64,000 bases of DNA from Chryseobacterium sp. W4I1 (GTDB lineage Bacteria; Bacteroidota; Bacteroidia; Flavobacteriales; Weeksellaceae), in assembly GCF_030816115.1 (NCBI RefSeq), contig NZ_JAUSXQ010000001.1:4507001-4571000 (forward strand), written 5' to 3'. Position 1 is the first letter of the stretch; each line of letters begins with the position of its first letter. Below, piece after piece: positions 45,064 through 54,400 of this stretch. The notes below the pieces were generated by a model. The model was not told the origin of the DNA, searched no databases, and saw nothing but the letters and a program-made list of their open reading frames with translations. The position numbers and the translations under genes were made by a program.

Positions 45064-45612
45064 TTAGTCACGTGAAGGATAAATTCCCGCTACGCAAATG
45101 ATATAATTAAGCCCTAAGTAAGGCGGCATGTTGTTTACCGGAAGATTTTGTCCCGTATAGCTGATAGATCTCGCATTGATTGCAGTATCAGGATCTGCCT
45201 GTACGAAACTTGGTACCGCTGTGAAATCTCTTCCAACCTGGTTTCCAGTAATAGCAATAGAAGTGTTAGCTGATGGGGCTGCTACTGTAGCGTTTGCATT
45301 TGCAACTTTTAACTGAAATCCTGCTCCGATACTCGGTAGATTCTGTTGAAGCAATGTATTCTGATCTGTTCCTGCTGCCACACCTAAAGGATAGTATTTA
45401 TTGGCATTCATATTCCCGGATCCTAACGCCATGCGCCCAATCAAATTAGGTAAGGCAAAAGTAGTAACGCCGTCGCCACCATATGTAGTTCCCAATAATG
45501 AAAATAATGCTGAGTTTTGAGCGATGCTTAATAATCTTCCATCGCAGAACATCCAGTTTTTAGGTGCAAAATTTCCTGCAAATAATTGTACGGTCGCCAT
45601 GTATTCTTCCAT
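45064..45612 (-). CDS. Tail-collar domain protein (microcystin-dependent-protein family)
   Basis: The 182-aa protein has the phage tail-collar fold pattern ATVQLFAGNFAPKNWMFCDG, SQ/AQNSALFSLLGTTYGGDG, TTFALPNLIGRMALGSG and the C-terminal PPYLGLNYIICVAGIYPSRD. Such MdpB-like proteins occur in phage tails and as free-standing bacterial proteins of unclear role. No other phage gene is near, so it is not evidence for a prophage. There is no signal peptide. Confidence 0.85.
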   Translation of the reverse strand: MEEYMATVQLFAGNFAPKNWMFCDGRLLSIAQNSALFSLLGTTYGGDGVTTFALPNLIGRMALGSGNMNANKYYPLGVAAGTDQNTLLQQNLPSIGAGFQLKVANANATVAAPSANTSIAITGNQVGRDFTAVPSFVQADPDTAINARSISYTGQNLPVNNMPPYLGLNYIICVAGIYPSRD

Positions 45613-45918
45613 GATAATAGTTTTTCAGTTGTTAAATTTTCTTACTCTGTTAAAGGCTTTTCAGATTCCGCCTGTGATTGTTAGTTTTTATTAAGCCAAA
45701 GGAACAATATATAGAAAGGCAGTACTAGAGTAGAAAATACCAAATTGAGGAGTCCGTATTTCTACGTAATGTATATTTACTTTCATTGATGGACAAAGGA
45801 TTTACAATAAAAAAGGATACAGATATTTTAGGATTTTTTTAATAGATAATTTATGCCTTGTAATTTTCTCCGGAACAGAGGTATTTAGTATTTTTGTAAG
45901 AATCCAATAAAAATAAAA
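45613..45918. other. 306-bp intergenic region with divergent promoters
   Basis: TATTTTTG at 45889-45896 is a good -7 box for the hydratase gene (ATG at 45919). The minus-strand promoter for the collar-protein gene must also lie here, but no full TAnnTTTG box was found for it. No small gene or repeat was found. Confidence 0.45.
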
Positions 45919-46683
45919 ATGAACGAATTCGTAGCATCAGAAATTAAAAATAATATTGCCGAAATCACTTTCGGAACCCCAAAAAGCAATTCACTTCCCG
46001 GTATCATTTTAGAGAAACTGGCTCAGACCATCCTGGATGAGGGTGCTAAAGAAGAAGTAAAAGCTATTTTAGTAAAAAGTGACGGTGAAAAAGCGTTCTG
46101 CGCAGGAGCAAGTTTCGATGAGCTTTTAGCTATTGAAGAGCTTGAAGCCTCTACGAAATTTTTCGGTGGATTTGCAAAAGTTCTGAATGCTATGAGAAAC
46201 TGCGGTAAAATAGTCGTAGTAAGAGTTCAGGGAAAAACAACCGGTGGAGGAGTAGGAATTGCCTGTGGTGCAGATTACTGTTTTGCTACAAAAGATTCTG
46301 CTTTAGCACTTACGGAGATCAATTTAGGAATCGGACCATTCGTGATCGGGCCTTATGTGGAAAGAAAGATTGGGAAATCACAGTTCTCTGCAATGGCTAT
46401 TGATGCAGACTTCAGATCCGCAGAGTGGGCAGAGCAGCATAACATCTATCATTCTGTATCAGAGAATATTGAAGAAATGGATTCCAGATTAGACAAATTT
46501 ATGCAGACATTAGCTTCCAGAAGCAGTGAAGCATTGGCATTGATCAAAAAAGTTTCCTGGGAAGGAACAGATCATTTCAGTGAACTGATGCCGGCAAGAA
46601 TTCATATGAGTGCCAGTTTGATCCTTGAAGATTCTGCCAAGAAAAATATTGAATCCATTAAACAAAGACTGAGAGCGAAATAA
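45919..46683 (+). CDS. Enoyl-CoA hydratase/isomerase family protein
   Basis: The 254-aa crotonase-fold protein has EKAFCAGASFDELLAIE, then GKTTGGGVGIACGADYCFA, and TEINLGIGPFVIGPYVERK. It lacks the IPDTGG Asp of PaaG. The region after GI GPFV differs from typical two-Glu hydratases, so the exact reaction is uncertain. The paa cluster lacks an obvious paaF (2,3-dehydroadipyl-CoA hydratase), and this gene is 4 kb away. That makes PaaF activity possible; methylglutaconyl-CoA hydratase is another option. Confidence 0.75.
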   Translation: MNEFVASEIKNNIAEITFGTPKSNSLPGIILEKLAQTILDEGAKEEVKAILVKSDGEKAFCAGASFDELLAIEELEASTKFFGGFAKVLNAMRNCGKIVVVRVQGKTTGGGVGIACGADYCFATKDSALALTEINLGIGPFVIGPYVERKIGKSQFSAMAIDADFRSAEWAEQHNIYHSVSENIEEMDSRLDKFMQTLASRSSEALALIKKVSWEGTDHFSELMPARIHMSASLILEDSAKKNIESIKQRLRAK

Positions 46684-46708
46684 ACTTCAGATTCTTTAAT
46701 CCATATAT

Positions 46709-46738
46709 AACCGCTGATTGTTTTAGCGGTTTTTTTTA
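46709..46738 (+). terminator. Terminator after the hydratase gene
   Basis: The stem AACCGCT/AGCGGTT with a short loop is followed by TTTTTTT. Confidence 0.85.
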
Positions 46739-46893
46739 TTTAAAATTTAAAAAACTCTATAATTTTTGTTTTGTATTTATTGAACTATTATTAAAATTAT
46801 TAATTAATCTATTATTTGACATTAAATATTTATATTAATTATACAATTGTAATTAAATTAACTTAATTTATAAAATCTTAACGTTTATTAATA

Positions 46894-46901
46894 TATATTT
46901 G
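46894..46901 (+). promoter_or_regulatory. -7 box of the SusC gene
   Basis: TATATTTG matches TAnnTTTG and lies 24 nt before the ATG at 46925. The 150 bp upstream are extremely AT-rich. Confidence 0.55.
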
Positions 46902-46924
46902 CGTTATTGTTAAAATGTGTTAAT

Positions 46925-49894
46925 ATGAAATTACAATTATCGTTATTGACAGCTGTGCTCTTTTTTGCAGGTGGACAGACTGTTGCAGCTCAAAAAGCTA
47001 AACGCGACACTACTCAGGAAGAACATAAAATAGATGAGGTGATCGTTGTAGCCTATGGTAGCCAAAAAAAAGAAACATTAGTAGGCTCTAATACAGAAGT
47101 AAAGGCAAAACAATTTGCAGACCGTCCTATTTCAAGTATTGGGCAGGCTATCGACGGTGCCAGTGCCGGCGTTAAGGTAAGCACAGGAACCGGCCAGCCA
47201 GGCAGTTCACCCAGCATCCAGATCAGAGGTATTGGCTCTTATGGCATTACGACAGCACCTTTATATGTAGTAGATGGAACAGTTTATACAGGCTCACTTG
47301 CTGCAATTAATCCTAATGATATTGCTTCGTTCAATATTTTAAAAGATGCTGCCTCCACATCACTTTATGGTTCGGCTGCAGCTAACGGTGTTATTCTTAT
47401 CACTACTAAATCAGGAAGGAAGGGCAAAGATTCTTTTAATTTTGGCATGAGTACCGGATATGTGGGAAGATCTATTCCTGAATATGATAGGGTAAATGTT
47501 CATCAATACTATCCGCTTATCTGGGAAGCTATCAGAAATGGAAGATTTGCATCTAACCCGGCATTAGGGCTCGCTGCTGCTAATAATTATGCTTCTATAG
47601 TTTTGGTTTCTGGAAACACGGCATTTGGACCAGGGGTTCTAAAAACAAATGTATTTGACGTTGATCCTCATCAATTAGTTATTGATGGGGTGTTAAATCC
47701 AAACGCTAAACTGAAATATACAGATTTAGATTGGCAGGGGCCTTTAATTAATACAGGTTTCAGGCAGAATTATGAACTCAACTATAGTGGAGGGAGCAAT
47801 ACAACCTCTTATTTTACTTCTGTAGGATATACAAACGAAACGGGATATCTTATAAAGTCTGATTTTGAAAGATTTACAGCTAGGTTGAAAGTTGATTCTC
47901 AGGTTAAAAGCTGGCTTAAACTTGGGACAAGTATCAGTGGTGTTTCTTCCAATGGAAACAATTCTGTTGATGGGGTAGATAATAATTCGTCCTACATCAA
48001 TCCATACAGGTGGACAAGAACAATGGGGCCTATTTATAGCCCTTATGCTCATGATCTCAATACATTTGCTACTCTTTATGATGGTGCCGGAAATGTGATA
48101 TACGATCCGGGAAGTTTAAGAGGAGCTGACGCAGCTGCAGGAAGAAATGTGATCCAAGAGACTCTTCTCAATAAAGATATTTCAAAAAACTATTATATTA
48201 TTTCAAGGGCATATGCCGAAATCAAGGTTGACCCTTATCTTACATTATCCACTAATGTTGGGTATGATATAAGAAATAACCGACGAAGCACATATGGAAA
48301 CAGAATCATTGGTGATTCAGCACCTGCTGGAGCAGCAGAGAAAATAAGTTTTTCTGAGCAGACATTAACCTGGAACCAGCTCTTAAACTACAAAAGAAAA
48401 TTCGGTAACCATAATTTTGAGTATTTATTAGGACATGAAAATTATAAGTTCACTTATGAATATCTATATGGCTATAAAAAAGGACAGGTTGTAGATGATA
48501 ATGATGAGCTGATCAACTTTGTAACACCATCAACGCTTACTTCTCAAACAGACAATTACAGGAAAGAGGGAGTTTTTTCTAGACTGAATTATGACTATAA
48601 TTCTAAATATATGCTTTCCGGATCTATCCGTTGGGACGGTTCATCCAGATTTAGTAAAGATGTAAGGTGGGATTCTTTTTGGTCTGTTGGGGCAGGGTGG
48701 AGAATTAAAGGAGAAGAATTTTTAAAAGATTCTAATCTGATCAGTGATTTAAAACTTCGTGGTTCTTACGGAGAAGTAGGAAATGACAGAACAGACAGTT
48801 ACTACATGTACAAAAGTACTTATAGTCTAGGCTATAATAATGCTCAGGAACCTGGAATTCTGTTTGGATTCTTAGCGGATCCTACAATTACATGGGAAAC
48901 CAATAAGCAGACTGATGTTGGAGTTGATTTTGGATTTTTTAATAACAGAATTTCAGGTTCTGTAGAGTACTATAATAGAGTTACAGAAGATTTAATTTTC
49001 CCTGTACCTCTTCCGGTTTCTTCTGGTGTTCCAAACAATAATATCAGTAGAAATGTAGGGACCATGTACAATCGGGGATTTGAGTTCAGTATTAATGCTG
49101 ATGTTATTAAAAATGAAAACTTTACATGGAATATCAATGCAAATGCTTCAACATTAAAGAATGAGGTTACAGAGCTTTCTAACGGAATAAAAGAAATTAT
49201 TAACGGAAGCAAAAAAATTTCGGTGGGACATTCTGTATATGATTACTGGTTGAGACAGTGGTACGGTGTTGATCCTGCAGATGGTGCACCATTATTTTTG
49301 GTATCCGACGATTATGCAGGTACAACGGCCTCTGATATTAGAACAGTTAATGGAACTCTTGTTACAACCAACTTTAATAAAGCGAAGTATGACTATTCAG
49401 GTACCGCAATTCCAAATTTATTTGGGAGTTTTGGAACTGCAATTACCTATAAACAATGGGCACTGTCAGCAATGTTTACCTACCAGTTAGGAGGCAAAAC
49501 ATATGATACTAATTATGCAACATTAATGTCAAGCTATTCTCAGGGAGGAGCGTTAAGTACTGATATTTTAAACAGATGGACTACTCCAGGACAGATTACC
49601 GATACCCCTGCGTTGAATTCATCTACTTACACCAGTTCAAATGCAGCTTCTTCAAGATGGTTGGTAAGTTCTGATTTTATCACTTTTAGACAGGCTGCCT
49701 TGAGCTATAGTTTCAGTCCTGAAACTTTATCTCAGCTTGGAATATCAGGATTGAAGATCCTTGTGTCCGGTGAAAATTTATGGAGTAAAACAGCAAGAAA
49801 AGGTCTGGAACCAGCTCAAGCTTTCAACGGAACTACATCTAATAGATATACTCCAGCCAGAATAGTTACCATTGGATTTAATATATCATTTTAA
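46925..49894 (+). CDS. SusC/RagA-family TonB-linked outer-membrane protein
   Basis: The 989-aa transporter has a signal peptide (VAAQ) and the SusC TonB-box-like region IDEVIVVAYGSQKKETLVGS. The plug domain has IQIRGIGSYG, APLYVVDGTVYTG and LKDAASTSLYGSAAANGVIL. A 22-strand barrel follows, ending in RIVTIGFNISF. It lacks the usual N-terminal carboxypeptidase-regulatory domain. ATG at 46925 is chosen because TTG at 46907 would only add six residues before a normal signal peptide. It pairs with the SusD protein downstream to import a glycan or peptide; no enzyme gene reveals which. Confidence 0.93.
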   Translation: MKLQLSLLTAVLFFAGGQTVAAQKAKRDTTQEEHKIDEVIVVAYGSQKKETLVGSNTEVKAKQFADRPISSIGQAIDGASAGVKVSTGTGQPGSSPSIQIRGIGSYGITTAPLYVVDGTVYTGSLAAINPNDIASFNILKDAASTSLYGSAAANGVILITTKSGRKGKDSFNFGMSTGYVGRSIPEYDRVNVHQYYPLIWEAIRNGRFASNPALGLAAANNYASIVLVSGNTAFGPGVLKTNVFDVDPHQLVIDGVLNPNAKLKYTDLDWQGPLINTGFRQNYELNYSGGSNTTSYFTSVGYTNETGYLIKSDFERFTARLKVDSQVKSWLKLGTSISGVSSNGNNSVDGVDNNSSYINPYRWTRTMGPIYSPYAHDLNTFATLYDGAGNVIYDPGSLRGADAAAGRNVIQETLLNKDISKNYYIISRAYAEIKVDPYLTLSTNVGYDIRNNRRSTYGNRIIGDSAPAGAAEKISFSEQTLTWNQLLNYKRKFGNHNFEYLLGHENYKFTYEYLYGYKKGQVVDDNDELINFVTPSTLTSQTDNYRKEGVFSRLNYDYNSKYMLSGSIRWDGSSRFSKDVRWDSFWSVGAGWRIKGEEFLKDSNLISDLKLRGSYGEVGNDRTDSYYMYKSTYSLGYNNAQEPGILFGFLADPTITWETNKQTDVGVDFGFFNNRISGSVEYYNRVTEDLIFPVPLPVSSGVPNNNISRNVGTMYNRGFEFSINADVIKNENFTWNINANASTLKNEVTELSNGIKEIINGSKKISVGHSVYDYWLRQWYGVDPADGAPLFLVSDDYAGTTASDIRTVNGTLVTTNFNKAKYDYSGTAIPNLFGSFGTAITYKQWALSAMFTYQLGGKTYDTNYATLMSSYSQGGALSTDILNRWTTPGQITDTPALNSSTYTSSNAASSRWLVSSDFITFRQAALSYSFSPETLSQLGISGLKILVSGENLWSKTARKGLEPAQAFNGTTSNRYTPARIVTIGFNISF

Positions 49895-49904
49895 AATTTT
49901 AATT

Positions 49905-51410
49905 ATGAAAAATATAAAAAAACAATATGTAAAATGGGCTGTTATTTTTTCGGTCTTTACTGTACTATTTTCATGTAAAAGTGATTACCTTGAAACAGAT
50001 CCCACCACTGCTGTCTCTGAGGACGCTGCCTACGCAAGTGCTACTAATCTTATGGCGGTTATTAATGGAATGCATAGGGACATGTATTACAGGCAGAATG
50101 ATAGCCAGGGGCAGAACGGTCAGGGAGGTATCATGATTATGATGGATGCTATAGGGGAAGATCTTGTGTTTCCTTCTACAGGGAATGGCTGGTATATTTC
50201 AACCGTCAGATGGCAGGATCAGGTGAATGAAAGCAGTTTGTATGTTTTTTATCCGTACCAGTTTTATTATGCCCTTATCAGAAATGCCAATTTAGTGATT
50301 GCCAACGGACCTTCAGTTCCAGTTGCTAATGCTGCAGATGCCAATACGGTAAAGCTCGCAATTGGTGAAGCTCATGCATTCAGAGCATTCTGTTATTATA
50401 TGCTGGTTCAGATTTATGGTAAAAGATATGTTCCGGGTACTGTGAACAGTCAGCTTGGAGTTCCTATCAGACTGGAGGCTAACGAAATTCCTCTGGCAAG
50501 AAATACCGTTGAAGATGTTTATACACAAATCAATAATGATCTTAATGAAGCTTCCACAAGACTTGCCGGAAGTAAAAGACTAACAAAGTCTCATTTTGAT
50601 GATAAGGTGATTCTTGGATTGAGAGCCAGGATTGCTCTTACACAGGGGAATTATGCTGTTGCCGCTGCATCTGCTAAATTAGCCAGAACTGATTATCCTC
50701 TGATGGATAATACAGCTTATACAGCCGGATTTAATAATCTGGCAGGAAACAGCGAATGGATCTGGGGTGCTACTATCATTGCAGATCAGGGCGAAACATT
50801 CTCGAATTTCGGAGCGTATATGTCAAGAAATTTTAATTCCACCAATATACGTCAGGCACCAAAAGCGATTAACAGTAAATTATTTCTGATGTTTCCTACG
50901 ACAGATGTGAGAACTAAAAACTTTGATCCTTCGGGAGCACATACTTCTCTGGCTTTGCCTTCTACTTATTCTAAATTTGCATATACCAGCCAAAAGTTTC
51001 TTTCTGCCAGTTTTGCAGACAGTAGAGTAGATCTTCCTTATATGCGTGCTGCAGAAATGTATCTTATAGAGGCGGAAGCTTTAGCCAGATTAGGAAATGA
51101 AACAGACTCAAAGACCGTATTTAACCTACTCGCTAAAAACAGAAATATTGGCTATGCCGGAGCCAGCACGACAGGGACTGCCTATATCAATGAAATTCTT
51201 AACAGCAGAAGGCTCGAATTATGGGGTGAAGGATTTAGACTCTTAGACCTGAAAAGACTAAATCAGGGGCTGGACAGAACTGGTGCCAATCATTCGTCTG
51301 TGGTTACGAATAATCTGATGACCGTTCCGAATACCGATCCACGCTGGGAATTCCTTATTCCAAGAAATGAAATCAATGCCAATCCACTCATTGTTCAAAA
51401 CCCATTGTAA
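49905..51410 (+). CDS. SusD/RagB-family nutrient-binding lipoprotein
   Basis: The 501-aa surface lipoprotein has lipobox LFSC near residue 24. The SusD pattern is LETDPTTAVSEDAAY, then AEAHAFRA-like GEAHAFRAFCYYMLVQIYG, PYMRAAEMYLIEAEALARLG and the C-terminal RRLELWGEGFRLLDLKRL. It forms the lid of the SusC transporter. ATG at 49905 lies 10 bp after the susC-like stop; an earlier in-frame start overlaps that gene and lacks a signal sequence. Confidence 0.94.
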   Translation: MKNIKKQYVKWAVIFSVFTVLFSCKSDYLETDPTTAVSEDAAYASATNLMAVINGMHRDMYYRQNDSQGQNGQGGIMIMMDAIGEDLVFPSTGNGWYISTVRWQDQVNESSLYVFYPYQFYYALIRNANLVIANGPSVPVANAADANTVKLAIGEAHAFRAFCYYMLVQIYGKRYVPGTVNSQLGVPIRLEANEIPLARNTVEDVYTQINNDLNEASTRLAGSKRLTKSHFDDKVILGLRARIALTQGNYAVAAASAKLARTDYPLMDNTAYTAGFNNLAGNSEWIWGATIIADQGETFSNFGAYMSRNFNSTNIRQAPKAINSKLFLMFPTTDVRTKNFDPSGAHTSLALPSTYSKFAYTSQKFLSASFADSRVDLPYMRAAEMYLIEAEALARLGNETDSKTVFNLLAKNRNIGYAGASTTGTAYINEILNSRRLELWGEGFRLLDLKRLNQGLDRTGANHSSVVTNNLMTVPNTDPRWEFLIPRNEINANPLIVQNPL

Positions 51411-51436
51411 CATTCAATTTTTAATATATTTTTATG

Positions 51437-51470
51437 AGAATCCTGTTTTATGCAGGGTTCTTTTTTTTAT
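51437..51470 (+). terminator. Terminator of the SusCD operon
   Basis: GAATCCTG/CAGGGTTC with a 6-nt loop is followed by eight T residues. Confidence 0.85.
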
Positions 51471-51486
51471 TCCCAAACAATTAGTT

Positions 51487-52002
51487 TCATAGCTTATCAA
51501 GAGAAAGAATTTCCTTACTGTACTTCAGATAAGTTACCATCACTTTTGTTCCTAATTCATATTGATAATAAACAGTTTTTTCAACAGGAAGCATTATTTT
51601 TTCACCTTTGTGCCGTCCGGCAAAGGTCATCATGTATTCATCATTTTCAGTTTTGTGCCGGGAAATAACCATACTACTCAACCTGTTTTTTCCATTTTCG
51701 AGATCTTTTTTCCATCTTCCCTTAAAATATTGATATAAAAGCCAATGAACTAGGGCGAAAAATAAATATAACGCGACCGCACCACCAAAAAATAAAATAT
51801 AATGATAGTATTTGAAATTTTTGAATTCATTTTGTAGGAAGAAAGCGGCCATAAGCATTACGATAATAATAACAGCAATGACTGCACCTGAAAAATCTTT
51901 GAAAAAGTCTTTTTTATGGTCGGCTATCTTGTTGATCTCTTCCTCATTCAATGGAATGTTTTCTTGGAGGAATATTTGAGAATAGTCAATTAGTTTTGTC
52001 AT
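51487..52002 (-). CDS. Membrane protein of unknown function
   Basis: The 171-aa protein has two membrane helices at about 38-55 and 68-92, and a C-terminal cytoplasmic beta-rich part (MMTFAGRHKGEKIMLPVEKT). No family is recognised. It stands alone, convergent with the SusCD operon and divergent from the membrane-protein gene at 52138. Confidence 0.7.
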   Translation of the reverse strand: MTKLIDYSQIFLQENIPLNEEEINKIADHKKDFFKDFSGAVIAVIIIVMLMAAFFLQNEFKNFKYYHYILFFGGAVALYLFFALVHWLLYQYFKGRWKKDLENGKNRLSSMVISRHKTENDEYMMTFAGRHKGEKIMLPVEKTVYYQYELGTKVMVTYLKYSKEILSLDKL

Positions 52003-52089
52003 AATAAGTTAATTAAAGTTTTAACTATCATATATCCTTAAAGTTAATAAAAAAACACCAGCTGCTTGATCAAAAATTTTAAAAAATAT

Positions 52090-52130
52090 TTTGCAGATTA
52101 AAAATAAATTATAACTTTGTAATTCAAAGT
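52090..52130 (+). promoter_or_regulatory. Promoter with 17-bp palindromic operator
   Basis: TTTG at 52090-52093, an 18-bp spacer, and TAACTTTG at 52112-52119 form a full Bacteroidota promoter. The palindrome ACTTTG-TAATT-CAAAGT (52114-52130) covers the -7 box and start site. The same element in reverse complement occurs at 53130-53146. Confidence 0.7.
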
Positions 52131-52137
52131 TCTTTTT

Positions 52138-52755
52138 ATGGATTCTAAAAATTATCACGAAGACTTATCCCATATCCGTTCCATGATGGAACGGTCTTCC
52201 AGATTTATTTCATTGAGCGGACTGTCAGGAGTTTTTGCCGGGCTGGCTGCACTGATTGGTGCAGGCTATGTGTATTTTGTTTTCCAGCGTGAGGGAATTG
52301 ATTATTTTGATGGGAACAGGAATTTTTTCGGTCCTGCATTAATTAAGGAAATTGTGCTTATTGGAACTATCATTTTACTTACAGCTGTACTCAGTGGATA
52401 TTTTTTCACGGCCAATAAAAGCAAAAAGAAAGGCCTGAAGATCTGGGATGCCACAACCAAGCGTCTGCTTGCAACTTTCGCTGTCCCTTTGGTAACGGGC
52501 GGAATTTTCTGCCTTGCTCTTCTTTTCCATCACCTTTTTGTATGGATTGCTCCGGCTACGTTGATATTTTATGGAATAGCCCTCGTAAGTGCTGAAAGAT
52601 ATACTTTGACGGATATCAAATACTTAGGGTATTGTCAAATTGTTCTGGGGCTGGTTTCTCTGTTTTTTCTAGGCTGGGGACTTGTTTTTTGGGCGATTGG
52701 ATTTGGTGTTTTACATATCGTGTATGGGCTGATCATGCATAAAAAATATAAATAA
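52138..52755 (+). CDS. Membrane protein co-transcribed with a winged-helix regulator
   Basis: The 205-aa protein has an N-terminal cytoplasmic segment (HIRSMMERSSRFISLSGLSG) and about six membrane helices. No catalytic motif is seen. Pairs of such a protein with a small winged-helix regulator are common in flavobacteria. The regulator gene starts 60 bp downstream, and a palindromic operator covers the promoter, so the pair is probably autoregulated. The function is unknown. Confidence 0.78.
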   Translation: MDSKNYHEDLSHIRSMMERSSRFISLSGLSGVFAGLAALIGAGYVYFVFQREGIDYFDGNRNFFGPALIKEIVLIGTIILLTAVLSGYFFTANKSKKKGLKIWDATTKRLLATFAVPLVTGGIFCLALLFHHLFVWIAPATLIFYGIALVSAERYTLTDIKYLGYCQIVLGLVSLFFLGWGLVFWAIGFGVLHIVYGLIMHKKYK

Positions 52756-52815
52756 AGATTAAATTTGCAGGATTGTAAGGTAGCCTTTTAAGTAACCTGT
52801 ATTCATTTCCTCATT

Positions 52816-53106
52816 ATGATTAAAATAAATCAACTCAACAAAGAATTCGAAAGCCGTGTAAGATTGGGTATCATGTCCGTTCTTATGGTCAACGACTGGG
52901 TTGATTTTTCTGAAATGAAGTCGCTTTTGGATATTACAGACGGTAACCTGGCAAGCCATAGCAACGCTTTAGAAAAAGCCGGCTATATTGAAGTGAAAAA
53001 AGAATTTGTAGGAAAGAAGCCAAAAACTTCTTACCGTGTGACACAGAACGGGAGAACTGCTTTTAATGAACATTTAGATGGACTTGAAAAATTATTGGGA
53101 AGATAA
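52816..53106 (+). CDS. Small winged-helix transcriptional regulator (HTH_34 type)
   Basis: The 96-aa DNA-binding protein has FESRVRLGIMSVLMVNDWVDF, then LLDITDGNLASHSNALEKAGYI (recognition helix) and wing GKKPKTSYRVTQNGRTAF. It is a single-domain dimer similar to ArsR/MarR proteins, with no ligand domain. The two ACTTTGnnnnnCAAAGT palindromes, before its own operon and before the next gene, are its likely binding sites. It would then repress both units. Confidence 0.85.
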   Translation: MIKINQLNKEFESRVRLGIMSVLMVNDWVDFSEMKSLLDITDGNLASHSNALEKAGYIEVKKEFVGKKPKTSYRVTQNGRTAFNEHLDGLEKLLGR

Positions 53107-53129
53107 AAGGGATATTTTTTTGAAAATTT

Positions 53130-53146
53130 ACTTTGAATTACAAAGT
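53130..53146 (+). promoter_or_regulatory. Second ACTTTG-N5-CAAAGT operator
   Basis: ACTTTG-AATTA-CAAAGT is the exact reverse complement of the operator at 52114-52130. TTTACTTTG inside it resembles a -7 box, and the ATG of the next gene is at 53173. Confidence 0.65.
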
Positions 53147-53172
53147 ACTTTATAATATTAAAATTGAATAAA

Positions 53173-53463
53173 ATGATGACACAAAAACAAAAAACACTCA
53201 CAATTTATGCTCTTCCATTGGTTCTGCTGTGTATTCCATTGATGGGGAACATAATTTCTAAGGAGATTAATTGGTCCGCTTCAGATTTTCTAATCGCAGG
53301 GATTTTACTCTTTAGCACTGCATTTCTAATCAATTTAGTGAGAAGCAAAATCAAAAAACAAAGTCATAGAATCTTGATCTGCGTTTTCGTATTGATCGTT
53401 CTTGCATTGATCTGGATCGAATTGGCAGTTGGGATTTTCGGAAGCCAATTCGCTGGAAGTTAA
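53173..53463 (+). CDS. Small three-helix membrane protein
   Basis: The 96-aa hydrophobic protein has three predicted membrane helices. ATG at 53173 is preferred over an upstream TTG. No family is recognised. It lies behind the second palindromic operator and before a run of other small membrane proteins, with a 139-bp gap that shows no gene. Confidence 0.68.
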   Translation: MMTQKQKTLTIYALPLVLLCIPLMGNIISKEINWSASDFLIAGILLFSTAFLINLVRSKIKKQSHRILICVFVLIVLALIWIELAVGIFGSQFAGS

Positions 53464-53602
53464 ACACTGATTACCACTTCAAATAATGCAGAATTTCTGA
53501 AAAATGCTTTACCACAATTGCGTCATGGACATTCTTTGAATGTATGATGGGTACGTCTTGAAATCACTCCTTTTACTTTAACACAAGCTAAATATTATAT
53601 TT

Positions 53603-53896
53603 ATGAAAGATCATGAAATTATAAATTTTGGAAAATATCTTTTCGGACTCTTCTTTGTCCTTGGAAATATCTGCCTTTTCGGCTATTTAATAACAAAAAA
53701 TAGTGCTTTTGCCATCGGAGGTTATATGCTTTTAATTTTCGGAACCTTTATCAACTTGCTTCTCGTCATAGGACTATTGATTTATGGAATTGCCAATCAG
53801 TCTAAACTTAATGCTTGCCTAAAAGCCATCGGTATGCTAATGATCAATATTCCCATGGCTGTTCTTTATGCTTTTATAGGGCTTAATCTAAATTAA
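53603..53896 (+). CDS. Small four-helix membrane protein A
   Basis: The 97-aa protein has three to four helices. The phrases GTFINLLLVIGLLIYG and MLMINIPMAVLYAFIGLNLN resemble the protein at 54401, so the two are paralogues flanking the Coq4-like gene. It ends 9 bp before that gene. The role is unknown. Confidence 0.7.
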   Translation: MKDHEIINFGKYLFGLFFVLGNICLFGYLITKNSAFAIGGYMLLIFGTFINLLLVIGLLIYGIANQSKLNACLKAIGMLMINIPMAVLYAFIGLNLN

Positions 53897-53905
53897 TAAT
53901 ACATT

Positions 53906-54391
53906 ATGAAAAAAATGCGCGTTCAATTTCTGCTTTTTATCTACGATAAAACGCAAAAACTCTACAGGACCTATTTTAAAAAGAAAAAAAGACAGTGGCA
54001 GTTCAATGAGAAACAGCTGTTGGAGTTTCAGGAAGATTCTCTGGGTAGAAAACTGGGTGAGTTCTATAAAAAACACGGATTTTCTATGATCCCTAAAATG
54101 GAAAATCACGATGTACATCACCTGATCACAGGATGTGGGACTCAGTTTGAAGATGAGATCGCTATGCAGTATCTCCTTCTCGGAAACGGGAAACTTAATG
54201 CCCATCTCCTTGCGGCAGTAGTACTGGGAACAGTTATTCTGCCTGAATATATGAAATTGTATATCAAAGCATATAGAAAAGGACAGAGCATGAGACCTTT
54301 CTACCAATGGGATTTTGAAAGCCTGCTGTGGCAGAATTTCGATCATCTTAAAGATTATATCCGGCAAAAAGAAACAGAGGTATTGTTTTAA
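53906..54391 (+). CDS. Coq4-like protein
   Basis: The 161-aa soluble protein has the Coq4 metal motif HDxxHx11E intact (His68, Asp69, His72, Glu84) within NHDVHHLITGCGTQFEDEIA. In ubiquinone-making organisms Coq4 organises the ubiquinone complex and carries out an oxidative decarboxylation. Bacteroidota use menaquinone, so the substrate here must be something else. It is sandwiched between two paralogous small membrane proteins in a tight operon. Confidence 0.78.
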   Translation: MKKMRVQFLLFIYDKTQKLYRTYFKKKKRQWQFNEKQLLEFQEDSLGRKLGEFYKKHGFSMIPKMENHDVHHLITGCGTQFEDEIAMQYLLLGNGKLNAHLLAAVVLGTVILPEYMKLYIKAYRKGQSMRPFYQWDFESLLWQNFDHLKDYIRQKETEVLF

Positions 54392-54400
54392 TCAAAGATC

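Noticed and set aside
45064..45612. The tail-collar protein as a sign of a prophage
   Set aside because: No integrase, capsid, terminase or other tail gene is near; free-standing members of this family are common in bacteria.
46858..46901. TTAAC sequences before the SusC gene as a fourth copy of the two-component operator
   Set aside because: They are 20 bp apart and the last one is 20 bp, not 31 bp, before the TTTG; the region is so AT-rich that chance is sufficient.
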